Positions 1 through 6,455 are shown, counted from the first letter of the stretch. The stretch is DNA of 7,844 bases from Acidobacteriota bacterium (GCA_013140955.1 JABFRY010000547.1:1-7844); one strand, 5' to 3'. Numbers and translations: made by a program. The notes: generated from the sequence alone by a model not told the origin.

Positions 1-1
1 G

Positions 2-643
2 GACATGGCCGTGCCGACGCCGGGGCCCTCCTCCGGCGTGCTCATCGACGCCGACGGGCTCACCTATCGCTACCATCCGCAGGGCGAGCCGGTGCTTCGG
101 GGGGCACGCCTGACGGTGCGCCACGGCGAGCGGCTTCTCATCGAAGGGGCATCCGGTGGCGGCAAGTCCACGCTCGCGTCGCTCCTCACGGGGCTGCGGA
201 CGCCGGAGTCGGGCGTCCTGCTGCTGAACGGCCTGGACCGCTTCACGCTCGGGGATGCCTGGCACCGGTTTGCGACCCAGGCCCCGCAGTTCCACGAGAA
301 TCACGTGTTCTCCGGGAGCCTCGCCTTCAACCTGCTCATGGGACGCCGGTGGCCCGCCACCGACGAGGATCTGCTCGATGCCGCCGCGCTCTGCGAAGAG
401 CTCGGGCTCGGGGACCTGCTTCGGCGCATGCCGTCGGGACTCCAGCAGGCGGTGGGCGAGACGGGGTGGCAGCTCTCGCACGGCGAGCGCGGCCGGCTCT
501 TTCTCGCCCGGGCGCTGCTGCAGGGTGCGCCGCTGACGGTGTTCGACGAGAGCTTCGCGGCGCTCGACCCCGAGTCGCTCGAGTCCTGCCTGCGCTGCGT
601 GCTGGCGCGCGCCCATACGCTGGCGGTCATCGCGCATCCGTGA
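2..643 (+). CDS. ABC exporter ATP-binding domain, 5'-truncated by the window
   Basis: This is the nucleotide-binding domain of an ABC transporter, which hydrolyses ATP to drive transport across the inner membrane. Numbering from the ATG at base 5, an aromatic A-loop (YRY, 21-23) precedes Walker A GASGGGKST (48-56). The Q-loop glutamine is Q95, in a stretch typical of exporter-type domains (QFHENHVFSGSLAFNLLMG). The signature is LSHGE (157-161) rather than LSGGQ, Walker B is LTVFDE with catalytic E182, the D-loop is ALD, and the switch histidine is H211. The protein stops one residue after H211, a very short C-terminus. The frame is open upstream of base 5 and there is no room to see a ribosome site, so this is probably the 3' end of a fused membrane-plus-ATPase gene that starts outside the window. 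A stand-alone ATPase subunit starting at base 5 is the alternative. The substrate cannot be told from this part. Confidence 0.9.
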   Translation, partial: DMAVPTPGPSSGVLIDADGLTYRYHPQGEPVLRGARLTVRHGERLLIEGASGGGKSTLASLLTGLRTPESGVLLLNGLDRFTLGDAWHRFATQAPQFHENHVFSGSLAFNLLMGRRWPATDEDLLDAAALCEELGLGDLLRRMPSGLQQAVGETGWQLSHGERGRLFLARALLQGAPLTVFDESFAALDPESLESCLRCVLARAHTLAVIAHP

Positions 644-672
644 GGCGTGTGCGGCGGCGGGCGAAAACCGGC

Positions 673-678
673 TACTAT
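673..678 (+). promoter_or_regulatory. possible -10 element upstream of the LPMO-like gene
   Basis: TACTAT matches TATAAT at four of six positions and is one of the few AT-rich spots in the gap between the ABC gene and the next gene. I see no good -35 element at the right distance. It would give a leader of roughly 135 bases before the GTG at 821. It overlaps a possible stem (GCTAC 671-675 with GTAGC 690-694), which makes the promoter reading less certain. Confidence 0.2.
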
Positions 679-820
679 CTCAGCACTTCGTAGCGGCGTC
701 GCCGGGTCCTCCCGCGTCCCTTGTCGGATCGGGCCGTCCCGGCCAGGCCAATTCTCAGCACCAGTCACCACGTTCGGCCATGCCCGGGGGATACCTCGGA
801 CACGGACCAGGGAGCACACC

Positions 821-1441
821 GTGACACGCAGAATCCTGCTCACCGCGCTGGCGATCGCCAGCCTCACCACGGCGGCGGACGCGCACTTCATCCTCGTGTC
901 TCCGGCGGCCTCGCTCGTGCAGAACCGCCTCGGGGACCCCCAGAAGATCGCGCCGTGCGGCGGCGTGTCGGCCAATCCGGCGCGGGGCACGCTCGCCAAC
1001 CCCGGCGTGCCGACCGGGGCCATCACCGCCGTCAAGGGCGGCACGATGTTTCCGCTGCTCGTGACCGAGTCCATCTACCACCCCGGGCACTACCGCGTCG
1101 CGCTGGCGCGCACGACGGCGCAGCTGCCGGGCGACCCGGAGGTGACGACCGGTCCGACCGACCGTGGCGTGCGCTCGCAGTCGGCCGTCATCCTGAACCC
1201 GCCCGTGGCGCCGGTGCTGCTCGACGGCCTGTTCCCGCACAACGAGCGGCCGCAGCAGATCCAGAGCTGGGAAGGTGAGATCCCCATTCCCAACATCAAC
1301 TGCCAGGGCTGCGTGCTGCAGGTGGTGCAGTTCATGGCCGACCATCCCGGCATCGCGGTGGACGGCGGCTTCAACTACCACCACTGCGCGATCCTGAACA
1401 TCACGGCGGATCCCTCCAAGCCCATCGACACGCGCTGGTAG
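821..1441 (+). CDS. secreted LPMO-like copper protein (SCE4755 / X325-Bim1-like)
   Basis: The product is a 206-residue secreted protein resembling the SCE4755-type polysaccharide monooxygenase-like family and the X325/Bim1 copper proteins. The signal peptide has basic residues R3-R4, a hydrophobic core at about 5-18 and an ADA site at 19-21. Cleavage there makes H22 the first mature residue (HFILVSP). A free N-terminal histidine is half of the copper His-brace in lytic polysaccharide monooxygenases. Second-ligand candidates are H90 and H87 in HPGHYRV, and H187/H188 lie in NYHHCA near the C-terminus. Cysteines C46 (PCGG), C161, C164 and C189 could form two disulfides. The HF-x-L-x-x-P start followed about 20 residues later by PCGG is the arrangement I know from X325-type proteins. 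The GTG at 821 is chosen because AGGGAG (809-814) sits six bases upstream and because the signal peptide begins there; the frame is open further upstream but reads as non-signal sequence. Copper binding is a strong inference. Whether the protein oxidises polysaccharide or only handles copper cannot be told. Confidence 0.82.
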   Translation: MTRRILLTALAIASLTTAADAHFILVSPAASLVQNRLGDPQKIAPCGGVSANPARGTLANPGVPTGAITAVKGGTMFPLLVTESIYHPGHYRVALARTTAQLPGDPEVTTGPTDRGVRSQSAVILNPPVAPVLLDGLFPHNERPQQIQSWEGEIPIPNINCQGCVLQVVQFMADHPGIAVDGGFNYHHCAILNITADPSKPIDTRW

Positions 1442-1451
1442 ACGTGCAGGG

Positions 1452-1524
1452 CGTGCGGCGACCGGCCGGCCAGTGCCGACCCTCAGGGGTCGGAACGGCC
1501 AGGCCGGCGCCCGTCCGCCGCACG
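1452..1524 (+). terminator. 73-base multi-stem inverted repeat behind the LPMO-like gene
   Basis: Ten bases after the stop codon begins a nested, nearly continuous hairpin. The outer stem is 9 perfect pairs (CGTGCGGCG 1452-1460 with CGCCGCACG 1516-1524). The middle stem is 10 pairs (CCGGCCGGCC 1462-1471 with 1497-1507, bulged A at 1501). The inner stem is 7 pairs (CCGACCC 1476-1482 with GGGTCGG 1487-1493), closed by a TCAG loop. That is 26 pairs in 73 bases. No T-tract follows, so it is not a classic Rho-independent terminator. It may still end transcription or protect the 3' end of the upstream mRNA. A palindromic repeat element or a structured RNA are alternatives. The structure is read directly from sequence; the function is inferred. 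Confidence 0.5.
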
Positions 1525-1577
1525 AGTCCCCGCCCGCCTCGGCATCGGCCTGCCCATACCTGCTGACATCTGTTCAC

Positions 1578-1601
1578 CCCTGCGCAGGGATCGCCCCTGC
1601 G
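1578..1601. promoter_or_regulatory. 12-base palindrome plus repeated half-site, possible operator
   Basis: CCCTGCGCAGGG (1578-1589) is a perfect 12-base palindrome. The half-site CCCCTGCG (1577-1584) recurs four bases after it at 1594-1601, so CGCAGGG (1583-1589) can pair with either copy. It lies about 100 bases upstream of the preferred start of the acetyltransferase gene, where a repressor or activator could bind. If translation instead began at the GTG at 1604, this hairpin would bury the only Shine-Dalgarno-like sequence (AGGGA, 1586-1590). Confidence 0.35.
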
Positions 1602-1696
1602 TAGTGCCCGCGTCGGAGATGCGTCCGGGCCTTGCGGCACGCTCCGACCGGCACAGCGCGAAGACCCCGGCCGGGTGTGCCGATTCCCCGTGTGCC

Positions 1697-2971
1697 ATGA
1701 CGACCGGCGCCACCGAACCGTCAGCAGTCGTTGTCTCTCCACCCCTGACGGACCCTCGTACCGGCGCGGTCAGGCCGCGCGCCTCGCTGCCCGTGATCAG
1801 CAATGGGGTCGTCCTGCGGGAGATCCGTCACCACGATGCCCAGGTGCTGTTGCGCGGACTGCAGGGCTCGCCACTGCCGCTCGGCACGACGCCGCTCACG
1901 AGCCTGGCCACGCTCGAACACTTCATTGCCTGGGCGCACCAGGAACGGGCCGCCGGGCGCGCCGTCTGCTACGTCCTCCTGCCCAAGGTCGGGAGCGATC
2001 CCGTGGGGGTGCTCCTGGCCCGCCGTGTCGAGCGCGGATTCGTCATCGCCGAGTGGGGCATGCGCCTGGCCGCTGGCTGTGTGGCCGACAGGGTGGTGGT
2101 GCCCGCAGTCACAGCGGTGCTCGACCTGCTGTTCCGGGAGTTCTCCACCCGCCGGCTCGAGACGCGGATCGACGCCTCTGCCGCGTCGGAGATCGGGTTG
2201 CTCGAGCGGCTGGGCGGTCAGCGCGAGTGTCGCCTGCACGGTTCCACACTCGACCTGTGGGCGCTGAACCGGGAACGCTGGATGGAGGCGCACCCGGTCT
2301 CCGCTGGCTTCTGGGCGCCCGACCCCTCGCCGAGTGCCGTGCCGGTGGCGTATGCCCCGGTGTGGACCACCGCGTCCGCGGTCGCCGCCTGGCGGCAGCC
2401 GCTGCCAGACCTGCACGGCTCTCGTGCCTGCGTGCGGGAACTGGTCCTGGAGGACGCGCCGTCCCTGTACGAGCACCTGTCGTCGCCAGCGGTGACCCGT
2501 CATCTCCCGCCGCCCCCGAACGGAGTGCTCGGGTTCGAGCGCTTCGTGCGCTGGGCGCAGGACCGCCGGTCCACGGGCACCACCGTCTGCGTGGGCATCG
2601 CGCCCGACCGGGCGCGCGCCGCGGTGGGCTTCGAACAACTGCATCCGCTCGATCATCTGGGTGAGCGCGCGGAGTGGGGATTCGCGCTCGGCGAAGCCTT
2701 CTGGGGTGGAGGTGTCTTCGCCGAGGCGGCGGCGCTGCTGCTGGACTACGCGTTCGACACGCTCGGTGTCAGGCGTCTCGAAGCGCGCGTCGGCGCCGAC
2801 AACGCACGCGCCGCCGGCGCGCTTCGGAAGATGGGCGCGCAGTGTGACGGTCGACTGGGGCGGGTCGAATCGGGCGGCGGACCGGCTGGCCATGACGAGC
2901 TCTGGAGCCTGCGTCCCGAGGACTGGCGGGCGGCAAGGCCCCGGATTTTCGGTGGTGGCCCCCGCAACTGA
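1697..2971 (+). CDS. tandem GNAT (RimJ/RimL-like) N-acetyltransferase, two-domain
   Basis: A 424-residue cytoplasmic protein built from two copies of a RimJ/RimL-like GNAT acetyltransferase fold, which moves an acetyl group from acetyl-CoA to an amine. The first copy spans about 38-195 and the second about 242-411. Both open with a VxRE/VLRE strand, share an (E/F)xF(I/V)xWAxxxR helix and end in LW-x-L-x-x-E-x-W. The second copy looks active: AEWGFAL leads into the glycine-rich acetyl-CoA loop WGGGVFAEA (336-344), followed by the helix DNARAAGALRKMGA (368-381). In the first copy the same positions read LAAGCVADR and ASAASEIGLLERLGG, so the CoA loop is lost and this half is probably structural or regulatory. 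The acceptor is unknown. The start is uncertain: I prefer the ATG at 1697 (MTTGATEP), but neither it nor the in-frame ATG at 1619 or GTG at 1604 has a well-spaced ribosome site. The two-domain GNAT assignment is firm. Confidence 0.82.
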   Translation: MTTGATEPSAVVVSPPLTDPRTGAVRPRASLPVISNGVVLREIRHHDAQVLLRGLQGSPLPLGTTPLTSLATLEHFIAWAHQERAAGRAVCYVLLPKVGSDPVGVLLARRVERGFVIAEWGMRLAAGCVADRVVVPAVTAVLDLLFREFSTRRLETRIDASAASEIGLLERLGGQRECRLHGSTLDLWALNRERWMEAHPVSAGFWAPDPSPSAVPVAYAPVWTTASAVAAWRQPLPDLHGSRACVRELVLEDAPSLYEHLSSPAVTRHLPPPPNGVLGFERFVRWAQDRRSTGTTVCVGIAPDRARAAVGFEQLHPLDHLGERAEWGFALGEAFWGGGVFAEAAALLLDYAFDTLGVRRLEARVGADNARAAGALRKMGAQCDGRLGRVESGGGPAGHDELWSLRPEDWRAARPRIFGGGPRN

Positions 2972-2992
2972 GGGCCGCCGCCCCGCATCTTT

Positions 2993-3005
2993 CGGGGCAT
3001 CCCCG
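2993..3005 (+). terminator. short GC hairpin behind the acetyltransferase gene
   Basis: CGGGG (2993-2997) pairs with CCCCG (3001-3005) across a CAT loop, 22 bases after the stop codon. No T-run follows. It could help end transcription, but five GC pairs occur easily by chance in DNA of this composition. Confidence 0.2.
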
Positions 3006-3121
3006 CCTGGGCAATGTGGCCGCCGCATCGCCCTCTCGTCGCAAGTCGCACGTTATCAGGAAGTTGGCGCCCGCAGCCGTTCGGGGCGGTGGATGGCAAG
3101 GCGGTTGCTCTTCAGCTCGGC

Positions 3122-5152
3122 ATGAGCATCATCCGCATGACCGTCCGGGCCTCGGCGCACTGCCTTCTCCTCGTCCTCCTCGTCAGCCTCGGTGTCCTCT
3201 CCTTCGCCATGCCTGTGGTCGCCGCGCAGGCGCCCGCCTCCGATGTCGAACAGCGGATGGCCAAGCTCGATCGGGCGCTCGAGCGTTCGGTGATGGAGGG
3301 CTGCTGGGAGCGGCTGCGGGTCATCGTCCGTCTCACCAGCGGCTCGCGGTCGGCACTCGACGCGTTCCTGGCGGCCACAGGTGGGCGCGTGGTGGCCGAA
3401 CTGCCGCTCGTGCACGCCGTGACGGTGGAGGTCGACAGCGCAGACCTGCTGGACCTGGCCTCGCTGGACGGCGTCGAGCGCCTCTCGAGTGACGGCCGCG
3501 TCGTGAGCCTCGGTGCCGGCTCACAGAAGGCCAAGAACTCAAAGACTACGAAGACTACGAAGACTGCGAAGACGGCGACGAGCAGTCCTGCCGACACAGC
3601 CACGACCACGGCGGTCACGTCAGGCGACGACCTGGCCAGTGCGCCGGGTGCTCCGACGACGACCGAGGCCGCTGAGGCCACCGTGGGCGCGGGACTGTCA
3701 TGGGGCCTGTCCGGACTCTCGAGCTACATCGCCGGCAGGAGCCAGTTGCTGACGACACTGGGTGTGAACGACCTCAGCACGACGGGGCTCGGCGTCGGGG
3801 TGGCGGTGATCGACTCGGGGATCGAAGAGAACCTGGACATCGGGCTCCTGGCGGGGTGGTACGACTTCACTGCCGCCGGATCCGCCGAGCCCTACGACGA
3901 CTTCGGCCATGGGACGCACGTCGCGGGCCTCATCGCTGGATCCGGGACGCTGTCGGGCGGCCAGTACACCGGTGTGGCGCGGAGCGCCAGGCTGATCGGC
4001 CTCAAGGTCCTCGACGCCGGCGGCACCGGCTACACGAGCGACGTGATTCGGGCGCTCGACTACGCGGTGACGAATCGGCAGGCCCTCGGCATTCACATCA
4101 TCAACCTGTCGCTGGGGCACCCGATCTACGAGCCTGCGGCGACCGATCCCCTGGTGCAGGCCGTCGAGCGGGCCGTCGCCGCCGGCATCGTGGTCGTTGC
4201 CTCGGCCGGCAACCATGGCCTGACGGCCGACGGCAGTGACCGGATCGGCTACGCGGGCATCACCTCGCCTGGCAATGCGCCGTCGGCCATCACGGTCGGC
4301 GCGCTCGACGACAACGGCACGGCGACGCGAACCGACGACAGCGTCGCGCGCTTCAGCTCGCGCGGGCCCACGTGGTACGACGGGTCCGCCAAGCCCGACA
4401 TCGTGGCGCCCGGCCGCCGCATCGTCGCGGCCGTGTCTTCCACGAGCGCGCTCTACCAGGCCCAGTCTGCGCGTCTCGTATGCGGGTTCGGATGTGTGCT
4501 GGGCTTCAAGCCCCAGTACCTGTCCCTCAGTGGCACCAGCATGGCAAGCGCCGTGGCCGCCGGCGCCGCCGCGCTCGTCCTCGACGCCAACCCGGCGCTC
4601 ACGCCCTACATGGTGAAGGCGCTGCTTTCGTATACCGCGACGAACGTGCCCGGCGAGGACTCGCTGGCGCAGGGTGCCGGCAGTCTGAACGTCGGTGGTG
4701 CCATTGCGCTGGCCCGGGTCGTGGATCCCACGGCGCCTCTCAACACGCCCTGGCTGACGAGCGGCATCGATCAGGCCTCGACGATCGGCGGCGAGACCAT
4801 CAGCTGGGCGCAGCGCATCGTGTGGGGCGACCGGGTCGTGTGGGGGGACTGGCTCATCCTGCACAACGACGCCGCGTGGTCCCAGCGTGTGCTCTGGGGC
4901 GACCACGTGCTGTGGGGCGACGGGATCCTGTGGGGTGATGGCGTCCTCTGGGGCGACAGCGTGCTCTGGGGCGATCGCGTCCTGTGGGGCGACAGCGTGC
5001 TGGAGCAGCACGTGCTGTGGGGAGACCGCGTCGTCTGGGGCGATGGGCTCGCAGACTGCGCCGGCGCCAACGGGGTGCTCTGGGGAGACGTGGCGCGGGC
5101 GCTCGGCCTTGCCTCGACCGCCCAGAGCTGGGTCTCGTTCTTCGTCGAGTAG
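3122..5152 (+). CDS. secreted subtilisin-like S8 serine protease with C-terminal WGD repeats
   Basis: A 676-residue secreted subtilase. The signal peptide has R5 and R9, a hydrophobic core at about 14-33 and an AQA site at 35-37. An I9-like propeptide follows (about 65-128, RVIVRL to DGRVVSL), which in this family helps folding and blocks the active site until removed. A Lys/Thr-rich linker (136-153) and a Ser/Thr/Ala stretch lead to the catalytic domain (about 215-540). The triad is D231 (VIDSG), H263 (GHGTHVAG) and S473 (SGTSMAS), with N364 (SAGNHG) as the oxyanion-hole residue. C454 and C458 lie just before the serine loop and may form a local disulfide. The C-terminal 115 residues carry 11 WGD motifs, mostly as VLWGDx hexads. 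No lipobox or anchoring helix is visible. The start at 3122 is chosen because the signal peptide begins there; no clear Shine-Dalgarno sequence precedes it, and ATG 3014 or ATG 3137 are alternatives. The protease call is firm; the repeat's role is unknown. Confidence 0.93.
   Translation: MSIIRMTVRASAHCLLLVLLVSLGVLSFAMPVVAAQAPASDVEQRMAKLDRALERSVMEGCWERLRVIVRLTSGSRSALDAFLAATGGRVVAELPLVHAVTVEVDSADLLDLASLDGVERLSSDGRVVSLGAGSQKAKNSKTTKTTKTAKTATSSPADTATTTAVTSGDDLASAPGAPTTTEAAEATVGAGLSWGLSGLSSYIAGRSQLLTTLGVNDLSTTGLGVGVAVIDSGIEENLDIGLLAGWYDFTAAGSAEPYDDFGHGTHVAGLIAGSGTLSGGQYTGVARSARLIGLKVLDAGGTGYTSDVIRALDYAVTNRQALGIHIINLSLGHPIYEPAATDPLVQAVERAVAAGIVVVASAGNHGLTADGSDRIGYAGITSPGNAPSAITVGALDDNGTATRTDDSVARFSSRGPTWYDGSAKPDIVAPGRRIVAAVSSTSALYQAQSARLVCGFGCVLGFKPQYLSLSGTSMASAVAAGAAALVLDANPALTPYMVKALLSYTATNVPGEDSLAQGAGSLNVGGAIALARVVDPTAPLNTPWLTSGIDQASTIGGETISWAQRIVWGDRVVWGDWLILHNDAAWSQRVLWGDHVLWGDGILWGDGVLWGDSVLWGDRVLWGDSVLEQHVLWGDRVVWGDGLADCAGANGVLWGDVARALGLASTAQSWVSFFVE
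3542..3577 (+). repeat. 9-base tandem repeat coding a Lys/Thr linker
   Basis: Four adjacent units, AAGACTACG twice, then AAGACTGCG and AAGACGGCG, encode KTT, KTT, KTA and KTA in the protease linker between propeptide and catalytic domain. The first units use ACT and ACG with an AT content unlike the surrounding gene, which fits recent slippage expansion. The stretch is basic and flexible and could be where the propeptide is cut off. Confidence 0.8.
4886..4993 (+). repeat. 18-base tandem repeat coding VLWGD hexads
   Basis: Six contiguous 18-base units encode residues 589-624 of the protease in the pattern x-(V/I)-L-W-G-D. The wider array runs from about 4802 to 5089. The units differ mainly at synonymous third positions (CTC/CTG, GTG/GTC, GGC/GGT, GAC/GAT), while Trp, Gly and Asp stay fixed. 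This suggests the peptide pattern is held by selection and is not just a recent duplication. Confidence 0.9.
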
Positions 5153-5162
5153 GCGCCTCTCA

Positions 5163-5177
5163 CCCGGCGGCTCCGGG
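5163..5177 (+). terminator. short GC hairpin behind the protease gene
   Basis: CCCGG (5163-5167) pairs with CCGGG (5173-5177) around a five-base loop, beginning 11 bases after the stop codon. No T-run follows, so support for a terminator is weak. Confidence 0.2.
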
Positions 5178-5373
5178 ATCCTGCACGGGTCCTGGGGCCG
5201 CGCACCCGCGTCGCGCTGTCTCCTTCGCCTCCGGGCGGTCCTCCTACGCGGCGCCATGTGCCCCGCCCGTGCGCCCCGCAACTCCGCGGTGCGGACCCGC
5301 ACGTGCCTCAGCGCCGCCGGTGCGCGGCATCCGGTGGCACTTCTGGCGCCCGTACTCGTGGTAACGTTCGCGG

Positions 5374-5400
5374 CGGCCCGCCCGGGTGTTCCGCGGGCCG
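5374..5400 (+). promoter_or_regulatory. GC hairpin abutting the MBL ribosome binding site
   Basis: CGGCCCGC (5374-5381) and GCGGGCCG (5393-5400) form eight perfect pairs with an 11-base loop. The Shine-Dalgarno AGGAG (5401-5405) begins at the next base, six bases before the ATG at 5412. A stem this close to the ribosome site could affect initiation, or hold the site open next to it. A 14-base palindrome (GTGCGG 5289-5294 with CCGCAC 5297-5302) lies further up in the same gap. No clear promoter is visible there. Confidence 0.4.
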
Positions 5401-5411
5401 AGGAGCCACAC

Positions 5412-6323
5412 ATGTCATTCAGACGCCTTCTGGCGACGGCCGCCCTCGTGGCCGCCGTGCCCGTCTTCGCCGCGTCCGCGGCCGCCCAGCAGGCGGCACA
5501 GGACGTCCAGGTCACCACCACCCGGCTCGGCGGCAACGTGTACGCCGTCGATGGCCAGGGGGGACGCATCACGGCGCTCGTCGGGACCGAGGGCATCTTC
5601 CTGGTGGACGCCCAGTTTCCGCAGGTCACCGAGAAGATCGTGGCTGCGCTACGCGCACTCTCGCCCGCACCGATCCGGCTCGTGGTCAACACGCACGTGC
5701 ACGGCGACCACACCGGTGGCAACGCGAACTTCGGAGCCCTGGGGGCGACCATCATGGCCCAGCCGAACCTGCGGGCGCGTCTCCTGAAGCCGTCGCCCGG
5801 GGCGAACGGGCAGGTGCCACCGCCCGCGCCGGCCGCCGCGCTGCCCACGATCACCTACACCGAGCCGCTCACCATCCAGATGAACGGCGAGGAGGTGCGC
5901 ATCGTTCCGCTGCCGCCCTCGCACACCGACGGCGACACCGTCGTGAAGTTCGTCACCGCCGACGTCCTCTCGACCGGGGACGTCTTCCGGTCGGTGGGCT
6001 TCCCGAACATCGACCGCACCAACGGCGGCACGCTGGCCGGCCTGCTGCAGTCGCTCGACACGTTCATCACGCTGGCGGGCCCGAACACGAAGGTGGCGCC
6101 GGGCCACGGCGCGGTCACCAACCGCGAGGCGCTCGTCTTCCATCGGCAGGTGGTGGTGACCGTGCGCGACCGGGTCGCGGCGGCCATTGCGCAGGGACGG
6201 TCGGTGGAGGAGGTCGTCGCGTCGAAGCCGACCGCAGACTTCGACGAACGGGTCGGCAACGCGATGGCGAGCGCCGACCGCTTCGTGCAGCAGGTCTACG
6301 CGGAGCTGCGCGGCGCACGCTAG
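5412..6323 (+). CDS. secreted metallo-beta-lactamase-fold hydrolase
   Basis: A 303-residue exported zinc hydrolase of the MBL superfamily. The signal peptide covers about residues 1-25 (R4-R5, hydrophobic 6-20, SAAA before QQ). All classic ligands are present: H95, H97, D99 and H100 in NTHVHGDHTGG, H171 in SHTDGD, the bridging D190 in STGD, and H232 in APGHG. This arrangement gives two zinc ions, as in glyoxalase II-like and many periplasmic MBL proteins. The bridging aspartate argues against a B1 beta-lactamase, which has cysteine there; a B3-type lactamase is possible but not indicated by anything specific. A Pro/Ala-rich insert lies at about 128-144, and the tail after H232 (about 240-303) is helical and may cover the active site. 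The start is well supported by AGGAG (5401-5405) six bases upstream. The substrate is unknown; periplasmic lactone, thioester or beta-lactam hydrolysis are all possible. Confidence 0.9.
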   Translation: MSFRRLLATAALVAAVPVFAASAAAQQAAQDVQVTTTRLGGNVYAVDGQGGRITALVGTEGIFLVDAQFPQVTEKIVAALRALSPAPIRLVVNTHVHGDHTGGNANFGALGATIMAQPNLRARLLKPSPGANGQVPPPAPAAALPTITYTEPLTIQMNGEEVRIVPLPPSHTDGDTVVKFVTADVLSTGDVFRSVGFPNIDRTNGGTLAGLLQSLDTFITLAGPNTKVAPGHGAVTNREALVFHRQVVVTVRDRVAAAIAQGRSVEEVVASKPTADFDERVGNAMASADRFVQQVYAELRGAR

Positions 6324-6332
6324 CGGGACTCT

Positions 6333-6378
6333 CGATTCGGTGCAGCGCTCTGTCGGGTTGGAGGGCTACGCCGAATCG
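6333..6378 (+). terminator. inverted repeat behind the MBL gene
   Basis: CGATTCGG (6333-6340) and CCGAATCG (6371-6378) are perfect reverse complements starting nine bases after the stop codon. The stem continues inward with a T·G wobble, a G-C pair, one mismatch and AGC/GCT, leaving an 18-base loop. No T-tract follows. It could terminate the MBL transcript before the next gene or act as a protein-binding site. Confidence 0.3.
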
Positions 6379-6427
6379 CCTGCGGCGCCAGCGGGAGCCG
6401 CGCGTCCGCATTCACCGTCAGGGCATC

Positions 6428-6440
6428 GTTCGGCTCGAAC
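6428..6440. promoter_or_regulatory. 13-base palindrome before the exporter's ribosome site
   Basis: GTTCG (6428-6432) and CGAAC (6436-6440) flank a GCT centre, five bases before the purine-rich ribosome site of the exporter gene. The spacing would suit a small operator or an mRNA hairpin. Five-base arms are short, so chance is a fair alternative. Confidence 0.22.
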
Positions 6441-6455
6441 AGACGAGGAAGAGGC

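Noticed and set aside
647..820. Longer N-terminus for the LPMO-like protein
   Set aside because: The extra 58 residues do not look like a signal peptide and would bury the real one. The GTG at 821 has a well-spaced AGGGAG.
1721..3028. A 435-codon minus-strand frame opposite the acetyltransferase
   Set aside because: It has no recognisable domain and low-complexity Arg/Gly/His content, and the + strand frame has clear GNAT motifs in both halves.
4887..5411. In-frame upstream extension of the MBL gene into the protease tail
   Set aside because: The translation is a shadow of the WGD repeat (Cys/Gly/Ser/Ala runs). The true start at 5412 has a good ribosome site and a signal peptide.
3698..5854. 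A 718-codon open frame on the minus strand across the protease and into the MBL gene
   Set aside because: It lies opposite genes with clear catalytic motifs and signal peptides. Its translation is Arg/Gly/Ala/Pro-rich with no recognisable domain. Long antisense frames are expected in DNA this GC-rich.
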